Shown one piece after another: positions 13,061-25,368 of a DNA stretch of 64,000 nt. The stretch comes from Haemonchus contortus (Eukaryota; Nematoda; Chromadorea; Rhabditida; Trichostrongylidae): contig LS997564.1 of NCBI GenBank assembly GCA_000469685.2, forward strand, positions 29,681,959 to 29,745,958, in the 5' to 3' direction. The notes beneath the pieces were generated by a model. That model ran no database searches, had not been told where the DNA came from, and was given only the letters and a program-made list of their open reading frames with translations. Positions within the stretch are counted from its first letter, which is position 1. Every line of letters starts with the position of its first letter. Position numbers and translations under genes: made by a program.

Positions 13061-13784
13061 GGAATCGAACCAATGGAGGCAGGAAAGCCCATTGTTTCTA
13101 GCAAATTGATAGAGCAAGATTAGCCATAAGTAATACGCACTGAAATGAGGCTCAGTGCATTCCCAAGATAACGCATCTGTTCTCTGTATGCATAGAATGA
13201 GCAATAGAAAAGATGAATGCCAGCACACGGCACATAAAATGTAGCGAATATAAAATTTTGTAACGATTTTATGGTCGTCATAAACTTTGCAATGCTCCCA
13301 CTTCTAAGTAGCACTTATACTATTTCCATTTTATATGTGCCGTTACGATTTCTGACAAAAAATTTGCAGGCGTTTGCAGACGGTTGCTGGAATTTCGTGT
13401 TCTCTTCAACCTTGTGAACAAGAGACATTATTTCAATAGGTAGAGAAGGCAAAGTAAAAATCAGGCCTTAGCAGACAAGACAGTACCAGTAGTAGCAACT
13501 ATGAAGACTGTATAAGAGGTACTGTGAGCAAAACCCTGGCCTAGGATTGTGGCACTTCTGAGCTAATACATATCGAACCTCGCCAGAACTAGGTAGTCCT
13601 TCGTGGCAATCTTATTGTTAATGGCTCACAACCAGAATAGAAATCCTTCGTATAAAGAACATTCTCGGACATCTTTAGGATCCAGGCCTGTCTTTGAAGC
13701 TGAATCGTTTTGATGTCTAGCAATTCCGCTTTTAGAATGCACCGTGCATTCTACTCCCCTTCGAGATCGGAGTGGCGTTGCGAT

Positions 13785-13882
13785 GGCCTGCTTATGTGAT
13801 AGGTCTGGTACGAATTGACCTACACTGTAGGATGGAGGGCTTGATGGCTTTGACGAGTATCTGTCCGGAATGGATCCTCGAA
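13785..13882 (-). repeat. tRNA-derived SINE copy 5 (fragment)
   Basis: On the minus strand it has a diverged form of the CCTTCCATCC block and the adjacent head sequence. It abuts MITE M2. Confidence 0.5.
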
Positions 13883-14405
13883 TCAAACGCACAGTTGACG
13901 ATAGTTTTGAGGTACCCGTTTTTATTCGAGAAGTGGAAGTATAGATTGGGAATAATTCATCGGTAGTGAAGAAAGCGAGGGAATTCGCTAATTTCAAGAA
14001 AAATATGCCTCCTTAAAAGCAGGGAAAATAAAGGTTGGACGAGATTGCCAAGACGGAAACAACGTGGAAGGAGTATTCGGATGAGGTTTACGTTATTGCA
14101 GCTGCACAAAGAGCTGACTACAGCAAGCCAGAACTGTACAGAACTGTCTTCTTTGTCGCGGTGAGAACCCATGTAGGAAGTTGTTTCAACTTCCTACATG
14201 GGTTCCCTTGGGATCGTGCAGTCTCTACAATGTCGGAGGTGAAACTCGTCCGAGGATACACATAGGACAATATTTGAGCCTTTACAACTCCCTAACTAAG
14301 CCGTTTTCCGACCTAATAGTGCCAGATGTGGTATACGAGAGGGCCTCAAATCCATCCCGTGGGGAAATCTCAGAAACCGTTTTTATCGTGAACTGTGCCT
14401 TCAAG
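13883..14405. mobile_element. MITE copy M2 with central hairpin
   Basis: The left end contains GCACAGTTGACGATAGTTTT and the right end TTATCGTGAACTGTGCCTTC. The inner pair is GGACGAG (14037) and CTCGTCC (14248). At the centre, 14165-14183 and 14187-14205 are a perfect 19-bp inverted repeat around a 3-nt loop. It encodes no transposase. The closest relative in the window is M6. Confidence 0.8.
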
Positions 14406-16182
14406 TATACGATAGTGCCCATTTGGCACTACACCACTTCCATTTAACACTCAGTTGACAAGGCTACATTAGGTTAGAAGAATAGGCACTTCAATATTCA
14501 CAACTGAACAGTCTGCTCTGAAAACGCTAGGTCGACAGAAGCAGGGGCTAGGCAATCGAAGATCTTCAAAGAGCAGATGCTTCTAGCTGCAGCTGTTTGA
14601 GGCCACTAGGGGGAGGAATAGGTTACGGACTAGGAAAGCTTGCATACCTGCCAACAGAGCAGACATATGGCATTGGCCGAACGGAAGATGTTCAGAAGTA
14701 GCGTAGTAGGGAGCCGTAGCCACGGAATTGGGCGTTGGCTACCTTCTGATGTAGGGCCCACCTTTTCGCAAGGTATGATAAGAACGATTTTGCGGCCACT
14801 GTAAGAATGTGGCGCCAACAGAAGCAGCAGCTCATCTTGGGACGTGATATGATATCAGTAGGCGAGAACTCGTCCGAACGCCCCATTCTACTCGTTCATT
14901 TTGTACACCCCAAAAATTTAAATGTCTACCAGGAACTTGATTTTACGGACCCTCTGGCTCTATTTGATGGATGAAGTGGTTCCAACTCTTCGCTCATGTA
15001 CATCGTCTTATCATACCCACCACCATCGAGAATGAATAAAGTACTGTGAAAGGGCAGTCGTTATTTGCAAATCATGAGTAAAGGCCCAAAAAAGGAAACT
15101 AGAGAGCACATTGAACTTGGTCCGATCTTGTACTAATGTCTTGATCAGTTCACCTTACGCTGTTTTATTTTCTGGAAAAAGTGTAGCCTTCAAAACCCGG
15201 CAAATACATTGGGGTACGCCATGAATTTAGCTACCAATCGGCAGCGCAGAAATGTTTGATTAGGCATCGAGACAGAGCACCCCCCTTTCCTCTCTTCCAT
15301 AATGCATTCTTCTTCGACTTCCCTGACAGCCCTGAAAAAAGTGTGGGTAGAATGTCTGTCTCGAAGTTTGGACCGAACGATTTTCCAGAAGTGAGGTAAG
15401 TAATAGTTCGTTATCATTCCGCTTCGTTCCCTACACTCTTCAAGGTACTCATAAAGGAAGACTTAGGTCAAACTGAAAGGACTATGAGGGTCATTTAAGC
15501 GCAGAGTTATAAGCCAATCAGTAAATAGACCTTCCTAGAGGATAGTTAAGGTATTCTCTAGAATCTCCTGCTTCCGCCTTGATTAACTATCAAATTAGTA
15601 AAAAATGCATAGGAAAGAAGTGGAATCACGGGAAGAGCGTTGACAGCTTAGGAGCAGGCGGAAGTTTGCTTTGCATCGCTTGTCAACTGAGGCCGGTTTT
15701 GCATTTGGGTGAGCCAGGCGGTCCCGATTAAGTCGAGAACAAACGGAAAAGTTGTGGGATCATTAGGCCAACTACGTAATGATCACGAGCAGTCAACAAA
15801 GTCTGCTTGTCAAGTGAAGCCAGTTCTGTCTCTGGATGATTCAGGCAGTTCCCATTGAGCCCAGAACAAACTCAATAGTTATGAGTCTACAAGGCCAACT
15901 ACGTAGACGTCAAAAATCGTCTACAAGGTGTTATCTGGAAACATCTCATGACAGACTAAATGATGTCATATTTTCTAAATTAAGGAAGTTTACCGAAGAG
16001 ATTGCAATCTCAAAGTTCCTAACAAGAATAACAACGCCGAGGAAATAATTGTGGGAGGTTCGAGTAGGAGGAGAAAGGCAGAAAAGACGGGAGCACGACG
16101 ACGCAACATCAAATTGAGAAGTATTTTCGCCATCAAATAGCGGAAATACATAAATTTTACAGTATATATCTTATTAAATCCT
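14406..16182. other. No supported gene
   Basis: Only short frames without motifs were found. No repeat copy was recognised. Confidence 0.3.
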
Positions 16183-16212
16183 AAATTCAGAGCTCTATCG
16201 AGCTCTGAATTT
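16183..16212. repeat. Perfect 13-bp hairpin
   Basis: AAATTCAGAGCTC is followed by the loop TATC and the exact reverse complement. No T-run follows it, and no gene nearby suggests a regulatory role. Confidence 0.9.
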
Positions 16213-17644
16213 TAAATTCTCTCAAAAGTCACAGCGGTGTGTATAAAGTCGATGCTGTAGTCATAATCAAGTTCAAAGTACTACTACCACAATGGAGCAA
16301 GGTTACGGTAGAAGAAAAAGGACAGAAGAAATTCGACAAGACCCGAGATTAAGCTTCACCTTTGTCCGGTTTGTACTTCATTAGAATCTGATGATCGATA
16401 TCACACTTTCATCGGAAAAAAGAATTTCGGGGTACGGCATTCACTATGTCACCTCCAGATGTTTCGGTTCGTTTTTCTGGTGCCACATTCCATTAGCTAT
16501 ACGATATAGAACGAGGTGAAATGCGTGGCAAAGTGGAATGGTGATGACAGAGCTTGCAAATAGGGTTCAAACAAACTTCCTTGACATATTGCAGATTTCA
16601 AAGACCACGGCAGCCGTCCAAAGGAGTTTGTTCTACAGTGGAAAAGAGGGTAGGAGACATCGAGTTCGGACTAGACATTATCCTCAAAGGAGATGGACCT
16701 TTTTGCGACTTCTGACTGTATTCATCACACCTTTCAATGTCCTGCCTAACGTAGTTTCTTCATCCCAGAATAAGTAGGTTCCTACGCTGTCTTGCTGCCG
16801 AAGGTTCAACATACCCATGGACTTTAAAATAAGCTACGAAAAAGTGTAATGCAGTTGCATTCCAATGCAAAAAACCCGTGAATGTATATTGCCTGAAAAA
16901 TGGCTAGAAAATGTGAGACGGAGAAATTTTAAGCTTTCACTAAGTAAACACCATATCCTACCGTACTCTCCCAACCGGAACTACTTTCACTGCGTATGTA
17001 ACCTTCTCCCTTTGCACTGTTTCCTCTTGCAAATCAAGGTCGAATGCATGACGCATCTATTTGCTATCGCTGGGCTTGTTTCCAAAGATTTCTGCTTTCG
17101 TTATCAGCTGAGTTTGGCGTCAACAGGGTGTTACGTTTTTGGTCAAAAAGGCCAGTGATTTTGCGGTCGTCAAAGCTGCTGATATGCCGTGAGGCTGAAC
17201 ACCAGGCACGTAACCAGACCGTTGTATGGCTAATTTTAGTTATGATGAGCAAAAGGAATGTAAGTAGAAGAAGAGAGATACCACTGAGGACCAGTGCATT
17301 CTCCTTGGAAGAGCAAGGGCTGTATACCGGTATAGGAATCATAAAATCTGTCATGAGAGGATTTTTCGGAGGGTAGTCTGAATAGGTGAAAGTAGCCACG
17401 GAAACACCCTGTTCAAAAGTGAAAAGTCACTCCAAAAACTTCCATAGGGGCTCAAATCCTGAAGCTGCAGCCAACACTTGTTTCATGCAAAGTCTCTTGG
17501 CACCGAACAGTCCCGTTTTGAGCCGTGCTCACCTATTCGACTTCTATTCAATTGGAACTGACGTTTGCGAAAGTGCGTGGCCTACATACTGATATAAGGG
17601 CCAAACCGATGTAAGGTCAATACATTCGCTTGGTATCATTTGAA
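16213..17644. other. No supported gene
   Basis: Two opposite frames of about 110 codons overlap at 17044-17399. The minus-strand one has a hydrophobic stretch long enough to span a membrane, but no splice partners or recognisable domain. Confidence 0.25.
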
Positions 17645-17757
17645 TGGCCGCGTTGGGATGGAAGACTTGGCTGGGCGTTGGCATCCATCCAAGTTGTGTT
17701 TCTCCTGTCCATCGGTGACGGAAGCACCACTTGTCACTAGTCTACCTCCGTACAGTT
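17645..17757 (-). repeat. tRNA-derived SINE copy 6 (old fragment)
   Basis: Diverged minus-strand match to the CCTTCCATCC block and to the head (GGAGGTAGACTAGTGACAAG). Confidence 0.45.
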
Positions 17758-19544
17758 CTAATACAAGTCACGGAAACATAGCGAATATTTGGAACTGTGT
17801 ACGCAGGTAGCGGACCAAGAGACGTCCAAAACAGCGATTTCTTCATACCTTGAGATCTTTTTAGTATTGTAGTTGGGCACCATACCGACCAAGCTTTCAA
17901 CCAGGAGAGCTGGCGTCAGAACACCAGTAAAGCGGACCCCCATTTTAAGCGAGACACTCGCTAAAGAGGAACAAGAAGAATCAGAATTGTATACCGTTGG
18001 TGTCTTTGCATTCGATTCAATTTGCAAATCTACAGCGAGGCGTCCTAAGCGAAGTCAAGCAGCCATTGAGAGAACTTTTGGTAACAAGCACTAAGTAGAG
18101 GATTCGTGTATTTCATAAATAGTAAATCCAGATCTTTACCGTAAGTAGTAAGAAGTAGAATCAGGCAGAAAGAAACCTTCTTTCCTAAGAAGAACATTAG
18201 AAACCATCAATTAGAACATGAGAATCCATTACGTAGAAAGAGTGGCATAAGGGACGAAATCATGCGACAGTGAGTACCGATACTCAGACAGTATCATCAG
18301 ACCGCAGGCTACGGAAAACAACAGGTCATGCGAAAATATGACGTGAAAAGTGGTCGTTGCCTCTAAAAGAAACAATATGATTTCCAAGACGGCAAGCAGG
18401 ATGGGAAACAACGAGGGTGTGGAACACCGTCCGATAAGAATCATTACGAAATCGTGGCGATAATCGTGCCATCATTCATTTCTGTTAATAAATAAAGGAG
18501 TAGTATATGGCGCATTCTGCTCCGGTTTCTGTTGGATACTGCACCTGTGGAAAATGGGAAGAGAAAGTCTCGGAAACACAAGATCTACTTCTATGGTCAT
18601 TCATAGAGGTGATAAAACTCCGTGAACAGTAACTTCAGCTTCCATCCGTTCACTGGAGATACGCCATGAACATGACCTACATGCAGATGTCTTGAGATGT
18701 TCAGAATCAACTGCAGATTGAGAGCCTTATTTTACGGCCTTTGACCAACTTATGGGTTTTATTCGATTATCTCATTTGCTTCGTTCATGTCAAACTTAAC
18801 AGCTGACCTGCACTCCAATGAACCTTATTCATCATCCATTGACACATTCTTTACGGCACTGGTTGGATTTATTTTAATAACACGGGGGGGGGGGGAATTA
18901 AAGTGGGCCAATATATGAACTTTCAGGCTTTCTGTGAAGGCCACCTCGAAATATATCACTCCTGACTGAGAAGGCACAATCTAATATGACCAGTAATTTG
19001 CTTACTGGTCACGGTCTGATCAGGGTGAATTACTTTGGCTGATGACTTAATAAGTGGCATGACCATGGAGAAGGCGGCTAAGAAAAAAGTCATAAGAACT
19101 GGAACACTTTCCTCTCAACCCTCGTGGACGAATTGGCAATGGTTGAGCTTTCATCGCGCCATTCTCTGATCGTCATCGGCTTGACGCTATATATTTGACT
19201 GCAAAAGCCCCCAAGTCCTTCCCAGTGCATAACATCCGAAGTTATTCTGACCATTAACTGTGCCCTTATATTCGAAAACGAGTTAGCATTTGTTGCTGCG
19301 AACATTGTACGAGCTCACGTGTTCTGTTGGAATTTCCTACAATTTTTAAACAGTGCAGGGTAACAGACTGAAAGGTTAGCTAGGACTTCACCTAGACTTT
19401 TGGGATGCACCAAAATAGCCATGCAGGAACTATCTACGAATTGTGGAAATACAAAGAAGAACAGTTGTGACACCCGCGTGAGAGCCGAGCTGAGCTATGA
19501 CTGAGCTGGAGACATCATGGCATCTTGAGGACCTGTCACCAGTT
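17758..19544. other. No supported gene
   Basis: It holds a G12 tract (18884-18895) and a 9-bp hairpin (18988-19010). Otherwise I see nothing definite. Confidence 0.3.
18884..18895 (+). repeat. Homopolymer G12 tract
   Basis: Twelve G residues in a row, the same class as the tracts at 2689, 34077 and 59651. Confidence 0.95.
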
Positions 19545-19625
19545 GCTGGCGCAAAGGCGGGATTCGATCCGAGGACACTATGAGCAAGATGCGGCGTATT
19601 AGCCAACAGTACCTCTAGCCGAGTG
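19545..19625 (-). repeat. tRNA-like sequence, second type of SINE head
   Basis: The minus strand reads a tRNA-like D-arm region (GGCTAATACGCC), then a B-box GGATCGAATCCCGCC. The head differs from the main SINE family. It is probably tRNA-derived and unlikely to be functional. Confidence 0.35.
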
Positions 19626-20684
19626 GACGAAAAAATGAAAACGAATGAACATCGAGGTAGGTGGCTTAGTAAATACAGAAATGGTGAGATCTTGTTACTC
19701 AGTGGGTTCCTTCCAACCAACTCATGAAGGTAGGCTTCGAAATATTGCATTTCAAAGAAACAAAAAGTAAACCAACAAACAAGTAAACAAGTCTTGTGAG
19801 AAGAAGAAGTGGGAGACCGTAAGTCGGCAAAGATCACAACGGCACTTTTCTAGACTTATTCTTCACAATACGTATGAATCACGAACTGTTTTACAGCGCG
19901 AATGGGAAAATTCCCTTCTTCCGAAGGATCTTATACTCAAAGCTAGAGGGTGTTGGTAGAAATCAACAGAGTAATTACGAAACAATCTCTTACCAATTCA
20001 CTTCCAGTCATAGTCAACAAGGTGACTTCGTGAGTACTAGGCCAACACGAGGGGGGTGGAGGGGAAGGGGTGGCATGCTCAGGAAAATGTGATGTCATGG
20101 TAGGCATATAGGCATAAAGGGGATCTGCACTATAACTCAAAATGCGGAAGTACAAAATCAAGCGTTCCGAGGAAACGGAAGCCTAGTTATTCCAAGCGCG
20201 TAATCATACACCATGAATAGTTCGTAACGTAGTACTAGTCAGCTGCAGCGAGCGATTAATGTAGGCGGAAAGTGAATTCGTACAAAAGCAAACAATCTGG
20301 TGTGAGCGCATGTTCGCGACTCTTATCAGCATCTTCTGCAGATAGGGAAACAAACAAAGTGAACAAAGTGTTATAATTTGTCGCCAGCCAGCCTTTCTTA
20401 CTAAACTACTACTTGATGGAGTCCTTAAAAGCTTACGGCAATGATAACACGGAAACATTCCGTCAAAAAAGCCATATATTTTCCTTTTATCCCCCAATCA
20501 TTTTATTTTTTATTCCCCAAAGCCTTAAGGTAGAAGAAGTTGAATTTTTGGCATGGAAAAAAGTTTGATCAGACCTATCAAACAATAAATTTCCATTCAT
20601 GACGGCATTTGCGGGACCACTGATTCTTAGTCACCTCTAAGAATTCTGATTAATCAAATATTTTTTTTACTATCTTCCAGAACT
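19626..20684. other. No supported gene
   Basis: Short frames only; no repeat family was recognised. Confidence 0.3.
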
Positions 20685-20887
20685 TGGCCGGAGGTGGTAC
20701 TGTAGCGAGGGGTGCCACATCACCCACGCATGGTCCGGTAATCGAATCTCGGACTGATGCCTGTGTAGACCAATCAGGCTTTTCATATTTATGAAATCAA
20801 TTAACTGGTACAAAACTCATGTGGAAAATAAAATCCCTGGTTTTTCTAGGCTGGCCAATGCAAGCCATTGTATAGACCTTACCCACA
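20685..20887 (+). repeat. tRNA-derived SINE copy 7
   Basis: The head reads GGAGGTGGTACTGTAGCGAG, with a degraded B box (GTAATCGAATC), then a diverged body with a recognisable GGCTGGCCAATGCAAGCC segment. Confidence 0.65.
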
Positions 20888-21404
20888 TTCAAAGACACAG
20901 TTCACGATAAAAATGTTTTCTGAGATTTTCCTGCAGTATGAATCCGAAGCTCCCTCTTATACCATACCTACCGTTATAAGGGCGATAAACGTCCTGGATA
21001 GGGCACAGTAAGGAACCGGAGATTGTATCGTGTAAATGCCACACCCCTGGTGGACGAGTTTCAACGGCTTTGTAGAGGCTGTGCCATCCACAAATAACCA
21101 GTGTAGGAAAGTTCAAACGGCTTGGTAGACCCATAGCAACAGTGAAAGGCATTTCCGGATAGTTATGGTTTGATGGAATCAGCTCTTTGCGCAATGGGAG
21201 CGAGGTAAATCTTGTTCGAACACCCCTTACATGCATTCCTGTCACGGTGATCCCGTACAACCTTCATTTCCACTACTTTTTAAAACCTTGAAGTAGGCGG
21301 ATTATCTTGCTTTTTTTGCCACCGATGTACTCCTCTACATCGACACTTCCGCTTTTCGACCTAAAAAGAGTCCCTCAAAACTATCGTGAACGCCCTTACA
21401 TTTA
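20888..21404. mobile_element. MITE copy M3
   Basis: The left end has GACACAGTTCACGATAAAAA and the right end CTATCGTGAACGCCCTTA. It shares blocks with M7: GTGGACGAGTTTCAA, GTGCCATCCACAA, CCATAGCAA, and CGCTTTTCGACCTAAAAAG near the right end. The 123-codon open frame inside is not supported as a gene. Confidence 0.75.
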
Positions 21405-23064
21405 AGCCCTCGCCCTCGAACCTTATTCAAGTCCGAATTGTTCGACAGTAATGCGGTGACCGTAGCACATATGTGTAGCTGGTTATACATTCTATCATTT
21501 CAAGAAGAAATAGATCTGAGCCAAAGACTTTATCTTTCATTCATTCCTGTGAATACAAAGGTACAGCAAGGACGAAGTAAGAACGCTGCACTCCCGTTGC
21601 AGTGCGTGAGTCATCTCAGACAGAATTGGCAGCTTCCCTGTCAGAGATAGCGGGGTGTAGAAAAGTAGACGAAGGGTCACGTACTTGCCAAAAGCGGAGC
21701 CATCTTTACAAACATAGTAGATGGGTCACTACAATATACCTGATCAGGGCTACAATTTGTTCACTTTGCCTTTGTGTAAGGTGAATGGACGAGATAAGCG
21801 ACCATAAAATCAACGAAAATTTTCGGAACACTTTTTAGGAACTGCACGTGTCCCAAAAGCAAATTGCACTTTGTTCACCCTCTAGGAGCTTTATGAAGCT
21901 ACGTGCAAGCGGAGGCACGTGAGAAAGGTTAGTTTAGTATTCGTTCATCACTGATAAAATTGCTTGGAGTACTGGCTCAACCGAAAAAAAGTAATTGTGA
22001 GCAATCACATGCACTTTGAGGAAGCTAACATCACCACAAACCACGCGGGGAACTAATGTCAGGGGTTTTCCCAATAGAACCGTGAAAAACTCTCACAGTC
22101 GAACATCTTCAATCTCTTACTGAAGGTCCGGCTGGATACAGCAAGAGGTTCGAGAGTTGAAGGGAATAAGTAGCAAGGTAAGGCTCTAAGATACGGGCTG
22201 CAAAAGGTGAGTAGTAAGCCCAGTCGGGTATCAGCGCGGGAGTCGATCCATAGAGCACAAGTGTATTAGCAGCGCCGCTTGCGACCACATTCGCCGAAAT
22301 TGGGACTGTAACAGGAATTTCTTGAATGGTTCGAAAGTTACTGAACGTAAATTTTCGGTGCACTTCCGTGTGCCGCCATGAATGGTGTCCTCTCCGATTG
22401 CGAAATCGGAAACTATGAAGGCATGCCAGGGTTAGGATTGCCCGATGATGAAGAGATGAGGCTGATCCCAATTGTCATAGTGGGATCCTTTTGTTGTGAT
22501 ACTTTGATGATTTTAATTTTAGATGTGCAGTCCACTAGCCAGTCAAACGTTGGAAGGAATTGGAACTTCTCAATTGGAAGTTCTCACGAGTAAAACTGAG
22601 ACATTGACATTGAGACTGAGGAGAGGATGAACTATAGAGGAACTATAGAGGCTCAAAAAGCAAAGGGTTTTTAAAATGTTTTTTTGTTCTACTCCATATA
22701 CTTTCAAGCTCGCACATGACCTACCCCTAGCTTGACGCTTGGGCCCCAACGGCTCCTTCATGTTTCAGGCACCAGAGCGTTTTCTTTTTTCTTGGTTCAA
22801 AAAGTCTTTTTAAGAGATCTTTTCCAATGTTATGCAAGAGATTCCTTCTCATAAGAAACGAGGATGACGAAGGGACCACCGCCCTACGTGGGCGGTAGGG
22901 AACCCTAAAAGCACTAGCAAAACTCTGACCTTGCTAGCCAGAAACACTCCGTGGAGAAGGATGGGGTCAGACTATTCAGACTGTTTTTACTTGTGATGAG
23001 CTTAGAAGTCTGCAATACAGCGTTATGATACAGCGAAACTGGCAAAATTTGGCTATATAAATGA
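21405..23064. other. No supported gene
   Basis: The best candidate is the minus-strand end of the frame at 22109-22325, listed separately. A short GC hairpin lies at about 22878-22896. Confidence 0.3.
22109..22325 (-). CDS. Possible terminal exon, unknown product (weak)
   Basis: The last 67 codons of a minus-strand frame have protein-like composition (Ala, Leu, Tyr and Pro rich, few Arg or Cys) and could follow an AG in CCTGTTACAG. No domain is recognised and no partner exon was found. It may be chance. Confidence 0.15.
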
Positions 23065-23240
23065 TGTAATAGAAGGTGCCTCACTACTGCACACGCGTGG
23101 TCCAGGGACTGGATCCTGGATACCTGCCCAAACTATCCGAGCCTCCTAACCTTGCGACATCGTTCCATTAGTTCCAGACTTTTCTATGAAGAAATAGATC
23201 TGTTTTGTATCTACATCCGTTGATAACCCATTTCGTTGTA
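23065..23240 (+). repeat. tRNA-derived SINE copy 8 (old)
   Basis: A diverged head (GGTGCCTCACTACTGCACACGC, then a degraded B-box) is followed by the CCGAGCCTCC block. Similarity to the full copies is low but colinear. Confidence 0.45.
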
Positions 23241-23477
23241 TACGCCATCGTACTCAGAGAATTGCTGAATAGAAGTCGAATGCGAAAAATTTGCTCGGGT
23301 TGCCCTCCCGACTGAAACTTGTTTATTTATTCAGACACATATTACATATTACGGGTATATTACACAACAATATTATTGAGGTTCACTAGAATTGACGCTG
23401 TTCCAACTACTAGCAAAGCAGAAGAAGTTCAGATGGAGAGAGACAAAGTATAATTTGCAGATAAGGATAAAGGATAA

Positions 23478-23763
23478 AGTTTTTGGCGTTAATCAATCCC
23501 GTCTGAGGAATGCGCCCCGCACTCGACTTCCATTCAGAATCGCATTGGCGTAATGAGTGCGTATGTGGCCTATACAATGACTTGCGGTGGCCAGCCGATG
23601 TACAAGTCAGTGCTTTTATCCTCCCAGACGAGTCTGGTACCAATTCACCGACCCCGGAGGGATGGAAGGCTTGGTTGGCCTAGGCGGGCATCGATCCGGG
23701 ATTCGAACCCCTGACCGTGCGTGCGATATAGTGCGCCACTTGCCACTACACCACCTCCGCCCT
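23478..23763 (-). repeat. tRNA-derived SINE copy 9 (full length)
   Basis: On the minus strand it runs from GGCGGAGGTGGTGTAGTGGC (A-box region) through a B box GGGTTCGAATCCC (23698-23710), GCCAACCAAGCCTTCCATCC and GGAGGATAAAAGC to GATTAACGCCAAAAA. It is the best match to copy 4 and, with it, defines a unit of about 285 bp. Confidence 0.85.
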
Positions 23764-24682
23764 ATAATTTGCGGATAGAAAAGCAAAAAGTTTTAACCAT
23801 ATGTAGATGAGAAGTAGAAATAAAAGTGAAGCAAGAAAACCGCACGAACGGGTAATTAGTGGAATCACAGTGGGACGTATCTTTTGTATGAATAGTCAAA
23901 ATATTATACTAAAATACAAACCTTCGAAATACAAAGGAGTAGCACGGTAGGACCAATGCCGTATTGCCATCCATTTGCATCTACAAGCTCAAAATGTGAG
24001 TTGTCTTCAATAGAATGATATCAGACAGGGCAGTAGGCTTACTTTTAGAGTCTTTTTTCACCAACTCACCCTTTGAACTGAACTTTCAAAAGACGATTAG
24101 CCGAAAAGTAATAGAAAAAGCTCAAATGCAGAAGTCGCAGGGCTTGCTCGAACTACTTACCTTTTTAAGCCTGTTGAGGAGTTTATCGTTTATGACGTTG
24201 GTTGATTGCTTGGTCTGCAAAAACACATCGCGGATACGATCTTATGAACGAACAGCCTTGGAACTTTGCGCAGATGACGTCACAGATCTTTGTATTTCAG
24301 AATGACGTGAGAACTTCCTTTACCTTTCAAGAAACCGACGGAAGAGGTGGGACCGACCGGTTCATAACCCTAGTCCATGATTAATCAGTGATTACATCCG
24401 TAGAAAAGAAAATGAAATAGAGGGGTTTGCAAGAAAAGAAACATCATAAAGTATACTTCTTTAAATGTTGCCCTAATAAACTGAACAGGACATGTTGGAT
24501 TCGCTCCTTCTGAAGGTATCATTATTCGGGAAGAAACTTTGAAGTGAGAGAAAGCGAAATTTGAATCTTGCTTAAGACCGCAAAGCCTGTCATTCTCATG
24601 GATTTGGTTACAGGCATTGGATGGCTGTGCCATATCTCCTGTGCGATACTTTGGACTACTAAATTTTCAATCAGGGTTATCT
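23764..24682. other. No supported gene; target region of the RTE insertion
   Basis: Short frames only. The left copy of the RTE target-site duplication begins at 24683. Confidence 0.35.
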
Positions 24683-24699
24683 TGAACGAAGTCAGGACT
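24683..24699. repeat. Target-site duplication of the RTE (left copy)
   Basis: TGAACGAAGTCAGGACT here is repeated exactly at 27834-27850, flanking the RTE. The 17-bp length fits target-primed reverse transcription. Confidence 0.85.
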
Positions 24700-24714
24700 T
24701 CTTCTTCTTATTCT

Positions 24715-25368
24715 TTAGCGTTTGTCCCGCTTGTAGGCGGGGTCCGCTTTTCTGATATGTTGACGCCACTTCTCCCGATTGAACGCTTGATCGGGGTGGA
24801 TGTTAACCGCTTTAAGATCTTCGTGCAACGTATCGAGCCACCGCTGCTTTGGACGTCCTCTAGGCCGCTTTCCGGACACTTCAAGGTTGAGACCGATCTT
24901 ACGGACACTGTCGTTCTTTGCGAGAAGAGTATGACCATACCAACGTAGACGAGCTTCGCGCATTTTATCGACAATGGGCGCTACACCGAATCGCTCCCTG
25001 ATGGCGTCATTACTTATGCGGTCTAAGCGTGTTACTCCGGCTGTCCAGCGCAGCATTTTGGTCTCCATCACACTGAGACGGGCTTCAACCTCTTTGGTTG
25101 CAGGCCAACATTCGGCGCCGTAAATTGCGACCGACCGGATGACGGTTCTGTAGATCTTGGATTTGAGACGCTCAGGGATGTTCTTGTCGCAGAGCACGCC
25201 AGTCATTGAGCGCCACTTCAACCACGCTGCATTCACGCGAGAATTTGTTTCAAACCCCAAGCTACCGTCAGACGCAATTGCCGATCCAAGGTACTTGAAA
25301 GTTGTTGTCCGTGTAAGCTCAGTGCCATTGATCTTGATAGAGCCTGGCTCGCTCGAATCAGTGGTCAA
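24715..25368 (-). CDS. RTE reverse transcriptase, C-terminal part
   Basis: This 217-codon frame continues the previous one after the frameshift. It begins with the KYLGS motif of the reverse-transcriptase thumb, then the conserved IYRTVIRSVAIYGAECW block, a WTAGVTRLDRI segment, and a C-terminal RWYGH plus RPRGRPKQRWLD segment typical of RTE and related LINE proteins. It ends at a TAA right before the short 3' tail. The listed Met is unlikely to be a real start; in an intact element this would be the end of one protein of about 1000 residues. Confidence 0.88.
   Translation of the reverse strand: MTTDSSEPGSIKINGTELTRTTTFKYLGSAIASDGSLGFETNSRVNAAWLKWRSMTGVLCDKNIPERLKSKIYRTVIRSVAIYGAECWPATKEVEARLSVMETKMLRWTAGVTRLDRISNDAIRERFGVAPIVDKMREARLRWYGHTLLAKNDSVRKIGLNLEVSGKRPRGRPKQRWLDTLHEDLKAVNIHPDQAFNREKWRQHIRKADPAYKRDKR

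Noticed and set aside
17044..17399. Membrane protein gene (hydrophobic stretch on the minus strand)
   Set aside because: Opposite-strand frames of equal length overlap, there are no splice partners and no domain; one hydrophobic stretch alone is weak evidence.
19430..19837. 135-codon minus-strand open frame
   Set aside because: It covers a tRNA-like repeat head, and the translation shows no domain or sensible composition.
20889..21260. 123-codon minus-strand open frame
   Set aside because: It lies wholly inside MITE M3, and the equivalent frame is not kept in the closest copy, M7.
22378..22593. 71-codon plus-strand frame
   Set aside because: It is opposite a slightly better candidate exon and has no motif; probably chance.
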